From assembly GCA_029785195.1 (NCBI GenBank), contig JAFMAD010000001.1:124001-188000 (forward strand): DNA of 64,000 nucleotides. Direction: 5' to 3'. Origin of the DNA: Nitrososphaerota archaeon (GTDB lineage: Archaea > Thermoproteota > Nitrososphaeria > Nitrososphaerales > Gagatemarchaeaceae). Made by a program: the position numbers and the translations under genes. Positions within the stretch are counted from its first letter, which is position 1. The number at the start of each line of letters is the position of its first letter. The notes below the pieces were generated by a model. That model was given only the letters and a program-made list of their open reading frames with translations. It made no database searches and was not told the origin of the DNA. Shown piece by piece: positions 43,015-51,213 of the stretch.

Positions 43015-43501
43015 ACAACTGCTCCGCGAGCCTGCTCGCCCCGACGGTCGTTATCCTATACTTCCCCCCTTGGTCGGAGTCGACCCGCTCGACGTTCGCC
43101 GACTTCGTCAGCTCGCTTAGCCTCGAGCTGATCGTCTTGGCGTAGAGCCCAGTCGCAGCTTCGATGTCCGCGACCCCCATGGCGTCGGCGGCTGACTGGC
43201 CGCTGAGGGCTGCTATCTTGGCAGCCACCAGCTGGAGCGTTATCACGTCCCTGTCGCTCAGCTTCTTGTCCTGGACCCAGACCCGCGGCCCCTCCGGGGT
43301 CACCCTGACGAACTCCCTGAACATCTGGACGAGGTCGTTGAGGGAGTGGTTCACGCTTATCGCGCGCGCAAGGTCCATGTTCGGCACCTCCTTCGACACC
43401 CATTCGTGAAGCGAGCGCATGACCACCTCCGGAGAACCGGACAGGTCGACCCTCGACTCCCCGTAGCTGACGGAGACCCTTAGCTCCCTTTCGCTGGACA
43501 T
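42989..43501 (-). CDS. Winged-helix protein with small N-terminal beta domain, family B
   Basis: A 170-residue protein. The N-terminus RELRVSVSYGESRVDLSGSP plus a helix resembles that of the neighbour at 42562, and the C-terminal half is winged-helix (MGVADIEAATGLYAKTISSR, then LTKSANVERV and KYRITTVGASRLAEQL). No named family. An upstream TTAAAATCAG (43541-43550) offers a TATA box about 44 nt away. It probably binds DNA. Confidence 0.68.
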   Translation of the reverse strand: MSSERELRVSVSYGESRVDLSGSPEVVMRSLHEWVSKEVPNMDLARAISVNHSLNDLVQMFREFVRVTPEGPRVWVQDKKLSDRDVITLQLVAAKIAALSGQSAADAMGVADIEAATGLYAKTISSRLSELTKSANVERVDSDQGGKYRITTVGASRLAEQLSKKFRAAP

Positions 43502-43697
43502 GTATGCAGATTGCTCCTGCGCAGCGGGTTTCTTGTCAGGTTAAAATCAGTTGCCTTGGTCCGGGAGCCAGTGGCGGAGGACATCCCACGCGTCGCCCCG
43601 GGAGGCCATGGGGCGGACCGCCCCTGAACCCTCAGCGCGGCGTGCCGCGACCCCTGGAAGCCGCGCAGGGGACCCCTACGCTCTCGCGTCCCGGCCG

Positions 43698-44444
43698 CTA
43701 CTTTGCGTAGACCGAGGGGTCCCTGACCCCGGCGTCCCTGAAGGCGAGCTTGCGCCTCCCGCAGTTCGAGCAGACCCCGCAGTGCACAGGGAGCCTCCTC
43801 CCCTCCACGTCTCTGAACCCATACCCGGCGTAGCAGCTGTAGGTGTATTCCCAAGGGACGCCGAGCTTCGTTCCCAGCTTGACCACCTTGTCCTTGTCAT
43901 AGGTTATCAGCGGCGCCGATATCTCGTATCCGCCGTGATGGGTAGCCTGCTCGGCGAGGCGGTTCATCTCTGCGAGGAACTCGGGGGTGTTGTCCTTCAT
44001 GGGGACGGGGGTCTCCCTGCGGATGCCGATGTAGACGTTGTATCGTTCCCCCTTGGATATGTAGAAAGACTCGGCGTGAGAGAGCCCTACGAGGAGGAGG
44101 AGGGCGTTCCTGCACGGGTCCCACCACTTGAGGATGCGCTCCCGCGCCTTCTCCGGGTCCCACAGGTCTTCGTGCCTCGTCTCGGCTATCTCCTTCTCTG
44201 GATGGGTCAGCACGGAGGTGCTGATGTCGCCGAGCCACCTCAGGTCTATCTTCTTCAACGGGAAGCCGAGGTCCTTCGACACCTGTTCGATGCAGAACTC
44301 CTCGTACCGGTACGTGCGCTGCCTGTAGTCGGCGAAGACCAGCAGCATGTTCTTCGGCCGCATCTCTTTGGCCACGTGGTAGGCGGTGGTCACTGAGTCG
44401 ACCCCTCCCGAGATCATCATGACCGCGCTCCGTTGCCCGTCCAT
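43698..44444 (-). CDS. queC: 7-cyano-7-deazaguanine (preQ0) synthase
   Basis: Makes preQ0 from 7-carboxy-7-deazaguanine with ATP and ammonia; in archaea preQ0 leads to archaeosine in tRNA. The PP-loop SGGVDS is at residues 12-17, and the zinc cysteines are in SCYAGYG and HCGVCSNCGRR near the C-terminus. 248 residues is slightly long for the family. ATG 44444 is one base after the queT stop. The other genes queD, queE and tgtA are not in the window. Confidence 0.9.
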   Translation of the reverse strand: MDGQRSAVMMISGGVDSVTTAYHVAKEMRPKNMLLVFADYRQRTYRYEEFCIEQVSKDLGFPLKKIDLRWLGDISTSVLTHPEKEIAETRHEDLWDPEKARERILKWWDPCRNALLLLVGLSHAESFYISKGERYNVYIGIRRETPVPMKDNTPEFLAEMNRLAEQATHHGGYEISAPLITYDKDKVVKLGTKLGVPWEYTYSCYAGYGFRDVEGRRLPVHCGVCSNCGRRKLAFRDAGVRDPSVYAK

Positions 44445-44445
44445 C

Positions 44446-44934
44446 CTAGGACCCGAACCTCCGTTGGACCACCCCGAGCCTAGCGACCGCTTTGTACAGC
44501 ATATAGCCGAGCACCGCTGTCGCCGCAAATATCCCTATCGTAACCTGAGGGAACTCCACCACGAGCGGGAGGCCGAAGGCGTAGTTCAGCGCGTAGCTCA
44601 CCGTCACCCCCAGCGCGACAGAGTAGAGCGTCAGCCCGAGGAACACGCTCCTCTTCCTCAGCTTCCATATGACCCACGAGAACACCAGCGACGGGATCAC
44701 GTTGATGAGGTCGATAGGCCCCAGGGGGTCTCCCAGGGCAGGCTGGTTCGCGATGAAGACGCCCAGCGCCTGCCCCGCCACAGCAGGCCAGCCGATCAGC
44801 GGTATCAGGCCTGTCAGGACGTTCGCGACGCGCAGGTTGACAGCCCCATAGCTGATGGGGCTGAAGAGGAACGAGAGCGCGACGTACATCGCGGCGTACA
44901 CCGCCGCCGTTGCCACCAATACGGTTCGTTTCAC
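44446..44934 (-). CDS. queT: QueT-family queuosine-precursor transporter
   Basis: A 162-residue membrane protein with five or six hydrophobic segments. The VALSFLFSPISYGAVNLRVANVL region and GPIDLINVIPSLVFSWV fit QueT (COG4708), an ECF-type substrate subunit for 7-deazaguanine precursors. GTG 44934 has a GGGGGAG ribosome site nine bases upstream. The operon with queC supports import of a precursor that QueC or later enzymes can use. The ECF energising proteins are not nearby. Confidence 0.85.
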   Translation of the reverse strand: MKRTVLVATAAVYAAMYVALSFLFSPISYGAVNLRVANVLTGLIPLIGWPAVAGQALGVFIANQPALGDPLGPIDLINVIPSLVFSWVIWKLRKRSVFLGLTLYSVALGVTVSYALNYAFGLPLVVEFPQVTIGIFAATAVLGYMLYKAVARLGVVQRRFGS

Positions 44935-44995
44935 TGGTATTCTCCCCCAACGCCGTGATTTGTAAGGCGGATCGGGTCGAGGTAACTCACCCGCC
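44935..44995 (-). promoter_or_regulatory. Candidate structured 5' leader of queT-queC
   Basis: If transcription begins at the TATA sequence GCTAAATAGG (45019-45028), a leader of about 60 nt results. It contains GGCGG and CCGCC arms enclosing a smaller GGT/ACC hairpin, then an unpaired TTACAAATCA segment and the ribosome site. This could be a regulatory leader, but it does not match a preQ1 riboswitch that I can confirm. Confidence 0.3.
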
Positions 44996-45029
44996 GAACG
45001 CGCACGCCCGGGGCGCCTATTTAGCTCTA

Positions 45030-45600
45030 GGAGGGACGCAGCTCCAGGGTGGGGGATGGGGTCATCGCGGCGCGGCGACCGACTGGGCGCCGCACTGGGC
45101 GGCATCGAGTCTGGCCCTGCTCCACCTGGCGAGCTTCAGGGGTCTACTTCGGCAGTCTCTTCCGGCTAGGATGAGTGACAACTGCGCCCCCTCCGCCGCA
45201 GCGGCTACGGGTGAGTCGGCAGGCGCGCACCTGGGCCGAAGACGAGGGACTAACTGACGTACACCATCGACCCCCCCACGGGGGACTCAAGTCACAGCCG
45301 CGTACGAGGAGCGCCAGAGCGACTATGCCGCAGATGTGGTCACCGTTGGATCGCTGTTGACGGCCGACGAGGCTCCCTCCGCGCGGCCGAGCACTGGTTT
45401 CGGGAGCTAGCTGTCTCGTTGGACCGCGGGGGGATGTCCCCGGCCTGCAGCTCTGGAGCGCGCGACTCTAGGCATCGGGATGAGAGGACCGTGGGTCCCT
45501 TCGCTGCGCAATCGAGAGCGACGTCGGGGCCGCCCCAGACCGAGGATTGCGCCGCGAGCCATGAAGACCCGGCCGGAGGCGGGGCGGAGCCCTAACACTC
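45030..45600. other. 570-bp gene-free intergenic region between queT and the radical SAM gene
   Basis: No frame here has coding character, and the divergent genes need less than 80 bp each for promoters. The stretch is GC-rich with several short inverted repeats (for example CCCCCC-ACG-GGGG near 45271-45284) and lacks a recognisable RNase P, SRP or tRNA consensus. It may hold an unrecognised structured RNA or decayed sequence. Confidence 0.5.
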
Positions 45601-45641
45601 GTTAAATAGCCTGCGTATGCACGGTCTAACCTGCGTCAGAC

Positions 45642-46727
45642 ATGAACTTCGCCGAGAAGCCTGTCCTTGTCTTCTGGGAGACGACCAAGGCGTGCCCTCT
45701 GTCATGCGTCCATTGCAGGGCGTCAGCCATCCTGGGGCCGGTCCCCGGAGAGCTGACCACCGAGGAGGGATTGAGGGTCATTGACCAGGTCAGGTCCATG
45801 GGGAACCCGCCCCCTGTCCTCGTCTTCACCGGGGGGGACCCCCTAATGCGGGCCGACCTCCCCGAGCTCGTCGCCCACGCCAAGGGGGTCGGGGTCCCCT
45901 TCGCCGTCTCCCCGGCCGTGAGCGGCAACCTCACCGACGGTTACCTCGCGAGGCTCCGCGACGCCGGGGTGTCGTCCATCTCAATCAGCCTCGACGGCGC
46001 GCGCCCGGAGACTCACGACTCGATAAGAAGGGTCGCCGGGACTTTCGACCGGACCATCGAGAGGATCAGGACGGCGATGGACATCGGGGTAAGCGTCCAG
46101 GTCAACACCGCGATAATGAAGGCCAACCTCAACGAGCTCCCGGAGATGCTCGCCCTCATCAAGGGACTGGGGGTGAAGATATGGGAGCTGTTCTTCCTGA
46201 TACAGGTAGGCAGGGGGTCCGAAGTCGTCGACCTTACCCCCGCGGAGTACGAGAGCGCCTGCAACTTCGCCTACGACGCCTCGCGGCGCGGGGTCGTCGT
46301 AAGGTGCGTCGAGGCTCCCTTCATACGCAGGGTGGCGAGCACCCGGCGCTCGGCGGACGACTACTGGCAGGAAGAGACGTACCTCGCCATGAAGAGAGGC
46401 CTGGGGGGAGCGGAGGGGGGGCTGTCTCCTTCGACCCTGGGGCCGAAAGGGACCCTCGACGGGGACGGGATCGTCTTCGTCGGCCACGACGGGACAATCT
46501 ATCCGGGGGGGCTGCTCCCGGTCCCGCTGGGGAACGTAGCGAAGGACGACCTGGCAACCGTCTATAGGACCGACCCGCTCTTGAAGAAGATAAGGGGGAG
46601 GGCCTTTTCCGGGCCGTGCGGGAGCTGCGGCTACTCCGGGGTCTGCGGTGGGAGCAGGGCGAGGGCCTACGCGAGGTCAGGGGACCCTCTCGGCTCAGAC
46701 CCCGCTTGTGTATTCTCCCAGGCATAG
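45642..46727 (+). CDS. Radical SAM/SPASM protein (NirJ/AhbD/TIGR04053-like)
   Basis: The Fe-S and SAM site CPLSCVHC is near residues 18-25, GGDPLMR follows as the SAM amino-group motif, and a SPASM-type C-terminus carries CGSCGYSGVCGGSRARAYA and a final SDPACVF cysteine. 361 residues suits the heme-modifying branch that includes NirJ and AhbD. ATG 45642 lies 11 nt after the start predicted from GTTAAATAGC. Its place next to the heme operon suggests tetrapyrrole or related chemistry; the exact reaction is unknown. Confidence 0.85.
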   Translation: MNFAEKPVLVFWETTKACPLSCVHCRASAILGPVPGELTTEEGLRVIDQVRSMGNPPPVLVFTGGDPLMRADLPELVAHAKGVGVPFAVSPAVSGNLTDGYLARLRDAGVSSISISLDGARPETHDSIRRVAGTFDRTIERIRTAMDIGVSVQVNTAIMKANLNELPEMLALIKGLGVKIWELFFLIQVGRGSEVVDLTPAEYESACNFAYDASRRGVVVRCVEAPFIRRVASTRRSADDYWQEETYLAMKRGLGGAEGGLSPSTLGPKGTLDGDGIVFVGHDGTIYPGGLLPVPLGNVAKDDLATVYRTDPLLKKIRGRAFSGPCGSCGYSGVCGGSRARAYARSGDPLGSDPACVFSQA

Positions 46728-46743
46728 CCTCCGGTGCGAGCGA

Positions 46744-47229
46744 ATGTCCCTGCTCTTCATCCTGGTCCTCTGGGTGCACCTCTTCTCCGCGGTGGTGCTC
46801 GTCGGCGGGTCCTTCTTCATCTGGGTCGTCGTCTGGCCCGCTTCGTTCACGATAGCCGAGGACGAGGCTGAGCGGACCCGCATGGTAGGCAGGATCGCAA
46901 AGCGCTTCGCCTACCTGACCCACGGCTCCGTGGCCGCACTCTTCCTGAGCGGGGCGTACCTCGCGTGGCCCTACGTGGTGGCGCCTGGCCTCGTCCTCTC
47001 GACGCTGAGGGGAGAGGTCCTCCTCGCCAAGGTGGCCGTAGTGGTGCTGACAATATCACTGATGTACGCGAACAACATCTACCACGGCCGGAAGATCATG
47101 CGCCTCGCCGCCCAGGGGCGCCTCGACGACGTGAAGAGGGTGAGGAAGCTGACCCATGCTGCGTCGTACGTCACGCTCGGCCTCCTCGTCGTGATCACGC
47201 TGCTGGGCGCCACACTGGTGGGACTGTAG
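46744..47229 (+). CDS. CopD/HemJ-like four-helix membrane protein
   Basis: A 161-residue membrane protein with four hydrophobic helices; the first helix has LWVHLFSAVVLVGG with a histidine suited to heme contact, and helix 2 carries LTHGSVAALFLSGAYL. LLAKVAVVVLTI and KLTHAASYVTLGLLVV complete it. The layout resembles CopD-domain proteins and also the protoporphyrinogen oxidase HemJ. It starts 14 nt after the radical SAM gene. A part in heme synthesis is suggested by position only. Confidence 0.7.
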   Translation: MSLLFILVLWVHLFSAVVLVGGSFFIWVVVWPASFTIAEDEAERTRMVGRIAKRFAYLTHGSVAALFLSGAYLAWPYVVAPGLVLSTLRGEVLLAKVAVVVLTISLMYANNIYHGRKIMRLAAQGRLDDVKRVRKLTHAASYVTLGLLVVITLLGATLVGL

Positions 47230-47298
47230 CGGAAGGCTCGGCGGGCCGCGCTGCGGCCGTCGTCCGGCTCCGCCCCCCTCCGGCATGGGGCGCCCCGG

Positions 47299-48198
47299 CT
47301 ACGCGAACCCTCTGTCGGCTGCCAGCGAGTAAAGGCACCTTACGAGCTCTTCCGAGTCGTTGAGGGATTCGCACCTCCTGAAGGTGACCCCCCGCTTGTC
47401 GGCCCAGGACTTTGCCTCGAAGTCGAGGTCGTAGAGCACTTCGAGATGGTCAGAGACGAAGCCGACCTGGGCCACCAGGAAGGCCCTCTTCCCCCGACCG
47501 TATAGCTCCTCCAGATGTTCGAGGATGTCCGGGCCCATCCAGGGCTCTGACGTGTGCCCGGCGCTCTGGAAGCTGAAGGTCCACTCGCTCTTCCCGAGCT
47601 CCTGGGCTATCAGCCTCGAAGTCTCTAGGAGCTGAGCCTTGTAAGGGTCCCCTGACTCGAGTATCCTCTCAGGGAGGCTGTGGGCCGAGAATATCAGCGC
47701 GTATCCCGGAGGGAGGCCTGCTTCGGCCCGCCTCACCCTTCCGGCCCACGCCTTGATGAACAGCGGGTTGGTGTGCCACGACCTCACGAACTCCAGCCTC
47801 ATCTTGCGCGGGGCGGCGGCGTTGGCGTCCTCCACCGCCTTGATGTAAGAACCGACGCTCATCCCCGAGTAATGCGGCGCGAGGGCGACCGCGAGCAGCT
47901 CGTCGGCCTCCTTTGAGACGCTCGACACCACTTCAGAGATGAAAGGCGGGGAGTGCTTCATCGCGGAGAAGACCTTCGTGTCGGACCCACCCTCCCGGAT
48001 CTTCTCCTGCAGGGCCGCACGGGCCCTCTCCGTTATCTCCATCAGGGGGGAAGTGCCTCCGATTGCATTGTACCTTTCGATGAGGCCGTCCACCTCTTCC
48101 TTCGTGGGCTTCCTCCCTCCACGGATGTGTGTGTAGTAGGCCTCGACGTCCCCGAGGGTCCTCGGGGTCCCGTAAGCCATCAGGAGGACGGCTTTCAT
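47299..48198 (-). CDS. hemH: Ferrochelatase (probably coproporphyrin ferrochelatase, CpfC)
   Basis: Inserts iron into a porphyrin. LLMAYGTPRTLGDVEAYYTHIRGG opens the protein, the metal-site His is in FSAHSLPERI, and the Glu of the second site is in FVSDHLEVLYDLD; 299 residues fits the soluble type of Firmicutes and Actinobacteria. ATG 48198 overlaps the hemE stop as ATGA. With HemQ in the same operon, the substrate is likely coproporphyrin III. This is the last gene of the eight-gene operon. Confidence 0.93.
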   Translation of the reverse strand: MKAVLLMAYGTPRTLGDVEAYYTHIRGGRKPTKEEVDGLIERYNAIGGTSPLMEITERARAALQEKIREGGSDTKVFSAMKHSPPFISEVVSSVSKEADELLAVALAPHYSGMSVGSYIKAVEDANAAAPRKMRLEFVRSWHTNPLFIKAWAGRVRRAEAGLPPGYALIFSAHSLPERILESGDPYKAQLLETSRLIAQELGKSEWTFSFQSAGHTSEPWMGPDILEHLEELYGRGKRAFLVAQVGFVSDHLEVLYDLDFEAKSWADKRGVTFRRCESLNDSEELVRCLYSLAADRGFA

Positions 48199-49232
48199 CT
48201 TCGTATCCGCGTCTTCTCGTGGACGTAGTTAACCAGTTCCCTCAGGTTCTCTGGGTCAGTCCCAGGGAGGACACCGTGCCCTAGGCTGAAGATGTGGCCC
48301 CTGCGCCCGCGAGCCCTCCAGAGTATCCCGGAGGCGGCTTCATTCATGGCGGCTCCCCCCACCTGAGCGAGCACAGGGTCCAGGTTCCCCTGCGCGGATA
48401 CGCCGTCCCCGCACCTCCTCCATACTTCGTCGAGCGGGACCCGCCAGTCCACGCTCAGGACTTCAGGCCCCGCCTCATGGAACTTCTCCAGCAGCGGGTA
48501 CGAGTCCGCGCAGAAGTGGATCTTGGGGACTCCCTGCACCGAACGGAAGACCTCCTTGGTGTATGGGAGGACGTGCGTTTCATAGTCTGAAGCCGAAAGG
48601 CACCCGACCCAGCTGTCGAAGAGCTGGACCGCGTCGACCCCGTACCTCACCTGCATCTGGAGGAAGGTGATGACGGTCTCGGTCAGCCTGGTCATGAGCG
48701 CGCGCCAGAGCTCCGGGTCGGAGCACATGACTCTCCTGGTCGTGCGCAGGTCCCGGCTAGGGCCTCCTTCCAGCAGATAAGCGGCCAGAGTGAACGGCGC
48801 CCCCGAGAAGCCGATGAGGGGGACCGAACCGTCGAGCCTCTCTATGGTCCCCTGAATCACCTCTCCCAGGTATGCCATGTCGGCAGAAGGGTCGAGCCTT
48901 CGGAGGGCCGCGACATCGGCGAGCGCGCTGATAGGCTTCAGTATCACCGGCCCGACGTTCTCCCTGATCTCGAGGGGCACCCCGATTGCTTCCATCGGGA
49001 GCATTATGTCTGCATAGAGTATCGCGGCGTCGACCCCCAGCTCTTCGACCGCGCTCTCCACTAGCAACGGGGCGGTCTTTGGGTCCTTCGCCACTTCGAG
49101 GACGCCCCGTCCCCCCTTGAGCTTCATGTAGCTTGGAAGGAAGCGGCCTGCCTGCCTCATGAACCAGACCGGCGTGTATTCCGTCTCCTTCCCTAGGCAG
49201 GCGTCGATGAAGACAGACGTGGACGCCGTCAG
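48195..49232 (-). CDS. hemE: Uroporphyrinogen III decarboxylase
   Basis: Converts uroporphyrinogen III to coproporphyrinogen III. MRQAGRFLPSY is the catalytic N-terminal motif, and YADIMLPMEAIG, GFSGAPFTLAAY, FDSWVG, SVDWRVPLDE and GNLDPVL follow in family order. The usual N-terminus (VFIDACLGKETEYTPVWF) precedes the first ATG at 49160 and has no ATG, GTG or TTG; a CTG at 49232 overlaps the hemL stop as CTGA, exactly like the other junctions of this operon, so it is taken as the start (345 residues). Confidence 0.93.
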   Translation of the reverse strand: MTASTSVFIDACLGKETEYTPVWFMRQAGRFLPSYMKLKGGRGVLEVAKDPKTAPLLVESAVEELGVDAAILYADIMLPMEAIGVPLEIRENVGPVILKPISALADVAALRRLDPSADMAYLGEVIQGTIERLDGSVPLIGFSGAPFTLAAYLLEGGPSRDLRTTRRVMCSDPELWRALMTRLTETVITFLQMQVRYGVDAVQLFDSWVGCLSASDYETHVLPYTKEVFRSVQGVPKIHFCADSYPLLEKFHEAGPEVLSVDWRVPLDEVWRRCGDGVSAQGNLDPVLAQVGGAAMNEAASGILWRARGRRGHIFSLGHGVLPGTDPENLRELVNYVHEKTRIRR

Positions 49233-50521
49233 TCTCCCGCCCCCTTGAAGGCGCGTCCGGCGGCGGCGACGGTCGCGTCGACGTCTTCGTCGGAGTGGGC
49301 GGTCGAGAGGAAGATGGTCTCGAAGGGGGATGGTGGGAGGTACGCCCCCGCTTCCAGCATCATCTTGTGGAACCGTGGGTACGCCCTGTGACTCGACGCC
49401 TTCGCGGTCGAATAGTCCCTCACCTTTCCAGGGCCGAAGAAGAGCCCGACCATCGAGCCCACCCGGTTCACCGTGACGTCGACGCCTGCAGAGTCGGCCC
49501 CCTCGACTATCCCTTCCTCGAGGCGGGCGGAGGCGCCCTCAAGGCGGCGGTATGCGGCCCCGTCAAGCTTGGAGATGGTCGCGAGCCCGGCGGCCATCGC
49601 GACAGGGTTGCCTGAGAGGGTCCCCGCCTGGTATACGGGCCCCTCGGGGGAGACCAGGCGCATGACCTCGGCCCTTCCTCCATAAGCCCCTACGGGGAAG
49701 CCCCCGCCGATTACCTTCCCAAGGCAGGTTATGTCCGGTCGGACGCCGTAGAGGCCCTGGGCGCCCCCTGGGGAGACCCTGAAACCTGTTATCACTTCGT
49801 CGAAGATAAGAAGGGCCCCGTGCTCGGTGCAGAGTTTCCTCAGCCTTTCCAGGAAGCCGGGCTCGGGGAGGACGACCCCCATGTTCCCTGCGACAGGCTC
49901 GACTATAGCGGCCGCGAGTTCGCTGCCGCGGTCGCGGAAGGCCTCCTCGAGGGCGCCCTCGTCGTTGTACGGGAGTGTTAACGCAGCGGACGCCTCTGCT
50001 GGGACGCCGGCGGAAGACGGAAGGTCCTGGGTCGCGAGGCCGGACCCCGCCCGTGTGAGGAACGGGTCCGCGTGGCCGTGATAGCAGCCGTCGAACTTCA
50101 GGAACTTGGCCCTGCTGGTGTACCCCCTGGCCAGTCTCAGGGCGGACATGGCGGCCTCCGTCCCTGAGTTCACGAACCTCACCCTCTCCACGCTGGGAAT
50201 CGAAGAGCAGATGCGCCTGGCGAGCTCGAGCTCAGGGACGGTGGGGGCGCCGAAGCTCGTCCCCCTCCTGACTTCGCCGATGACCGCGTCCACCACTTCT
50301 CTGTCGCAGTGGCCGAGTATCAGCGGCCCCCAGGAGCAGACGTAGTCCACGTAGCGGTTCCCGTCGGCGTCCCAGATGTTTGCCCCTTCCCCTCGAGCGA
50401 TGAACAACGGGGTGCCTCCGACGAAAGAAAAGGACCGCACCGGGCTGCTCACGCCGCCGACCATCACCCTGCTCGCCTCCCTGAAGAGCCGGGCTGATTC
50501 GCTCGTGTCCATGGCTGCCAC
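49229..50521 (-). CDS. hemL: Glutamate-1-semialdehyde 2,1-aminomutase
   Basis: PLP enzyme forming 5-aminolevulinate. VMVGGVSSPVRSF at the start, NSGTEAAMSALRLAR, YHGHAD, LLIFDEVITGFR and the PLP-lysine segment CLGKVIGGGFPVGAYGG are complete; the product is about 430 residues. GTG 50521 shares a base with the hemQ stop (TAGTG); ATG 50512 is three codons later. The hemE CTG overlaps its stop. Confidence 0.95.
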   Translation of the reverse strand: MAAMDTSESARLFREASRVMVGGVSSPVRSFSFVGGTPLFIARGEGANIWDADGNRYVDYVCSWGPLILGHCDREVVDAVIGEVRRGTSFGAPTVPELELARRICSSIPSVERVRFVNSGTEAAMSALRLARGYTSRAKFLKFDGCYHGHADPFLTRAGSGLATQDLPSSAGVPAEASAALTLPYNDEGALEEAFRDRGSELAAAIVEPVAGNMGVVLPEPGFLERLRKLCTEHGALLIFDEVITGFRVSPGGAQGLYGVRPDITCLGKVIGGGFPVGAYGGRAEVMRLVSPEGPVYQAGTLSGNPVAMAAGLATISKLDGAAYRRLEGASARLEEGIVEGADSAGVDVTVNRVGSMVGLFFGPGKVRDYSTAKASSHRAYPRFHKMMLEAGAYLPPSPFETIFLSTAHSDEDVDATVAAAGRAFKGAGD

Positions 50522-51213
50522 TACCCGAGGAGAGCGAGCATGGTGGAGGGGTCCATGCGCCTGCAGGTGAAGATCGGCGTCTCGAGCTCGGTGTACATGC
50601 TCGCCTCCGAGCCCCTCAGCTCCTCCACCAGGGCCAGGAACCGAGCCGGGTCGTCGCCTTCGAAGGCGAGGACGAACTCCTGGTCGTCGAGGCCGAAGGA
50701 GTATCCGGTGTGGATCTTTATGTCCGGGTAGCTGTGGCCGACCTTGAAGTGCTCGGCCATCATCCTTTGACGGTCGACGAACGGGAGCCTGTACCATTCC
50801 CGCTTCTTGATGAACGGGTAGACGAAGATGTACTTCGCGTTCGTCCAGCCGCTCCCGCCTTCCCCCTCCTGGCCAGGGTGGGTGTGGGAGCCGAGGTATT
50901 TGGAGCGCCTCGTCATGGCGAGATACGAATACGGCACGTCGAGGTACCTGCCGACGCCTGTCGCGAGGAGGCTCGACAGAGCCGACTGGAACGCCTCGAG
51001 CTTCGGAGACTCCATGAGTATCATGAAGTCCACGTCCCCCCTGAACCCGACGAGAGAGAAGCAAGACGGGTTGAGCCCGGTGTCAGCCAGGACTCGCAGG
51101 AACTCCCTACGGTGGGCCTCCTTGGAGCCCTCCTCCAGGGACCTCCACTCCCTCGCCGTCTTGAAGAAAGTGTACTTGTAGAACATGACCTCGACCGGTC
51201 CCTCAGGTGCCAC
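50521..51213 (-). CDS. hemQ: Coproheme decarboxylase (HemQ/ChdC, chlorite-dismutase family)
   Basis: Turns coproheme into heme b by two oxidative decarboxylations. YIFVYPFIKKREWYRLPF contains the tyrosine that becomes a radical in relatives, MAEHFKVGHSY supplies the proximal histidine, and YSFGLDDQEFVLAFEGDDP and YTELETPIFTC are typical of the HemQ branch. GTG 51213 overlaps the hemB stop (TAGTG), giving 230 residues. The longer open frame to 51333 mirrors hemB. Confidence 0.9.
   Translation of the reverse strand: MAPEGPVEVMFYKYTFFKTAREWRSLEEGSKEAHRREFLRVLADTGLNPSCFSLVGFRGDVDFMILMESPKLEAFQSALSSLLATGVGRYLDVPYSYLAMTRRSKYLGSHTHPGQEGEGGSGWTNAKYIFVYPFIKKREWYRLPFVDRQRMMAEHFKVGHSYPDIKIHTGYSFGLDDQEFVLAFEGDDPARFLALVEELRGSEASMYTELETPIFTCRRMDPSTMLALLG

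Noticed and set aside
45030-45600. RNase P RNA or SRP RNA
   Set aside because: The near-universal GAGGAAAGTCC-type and GGAAGG..AGCAGC-type motifs are absent on both strands.
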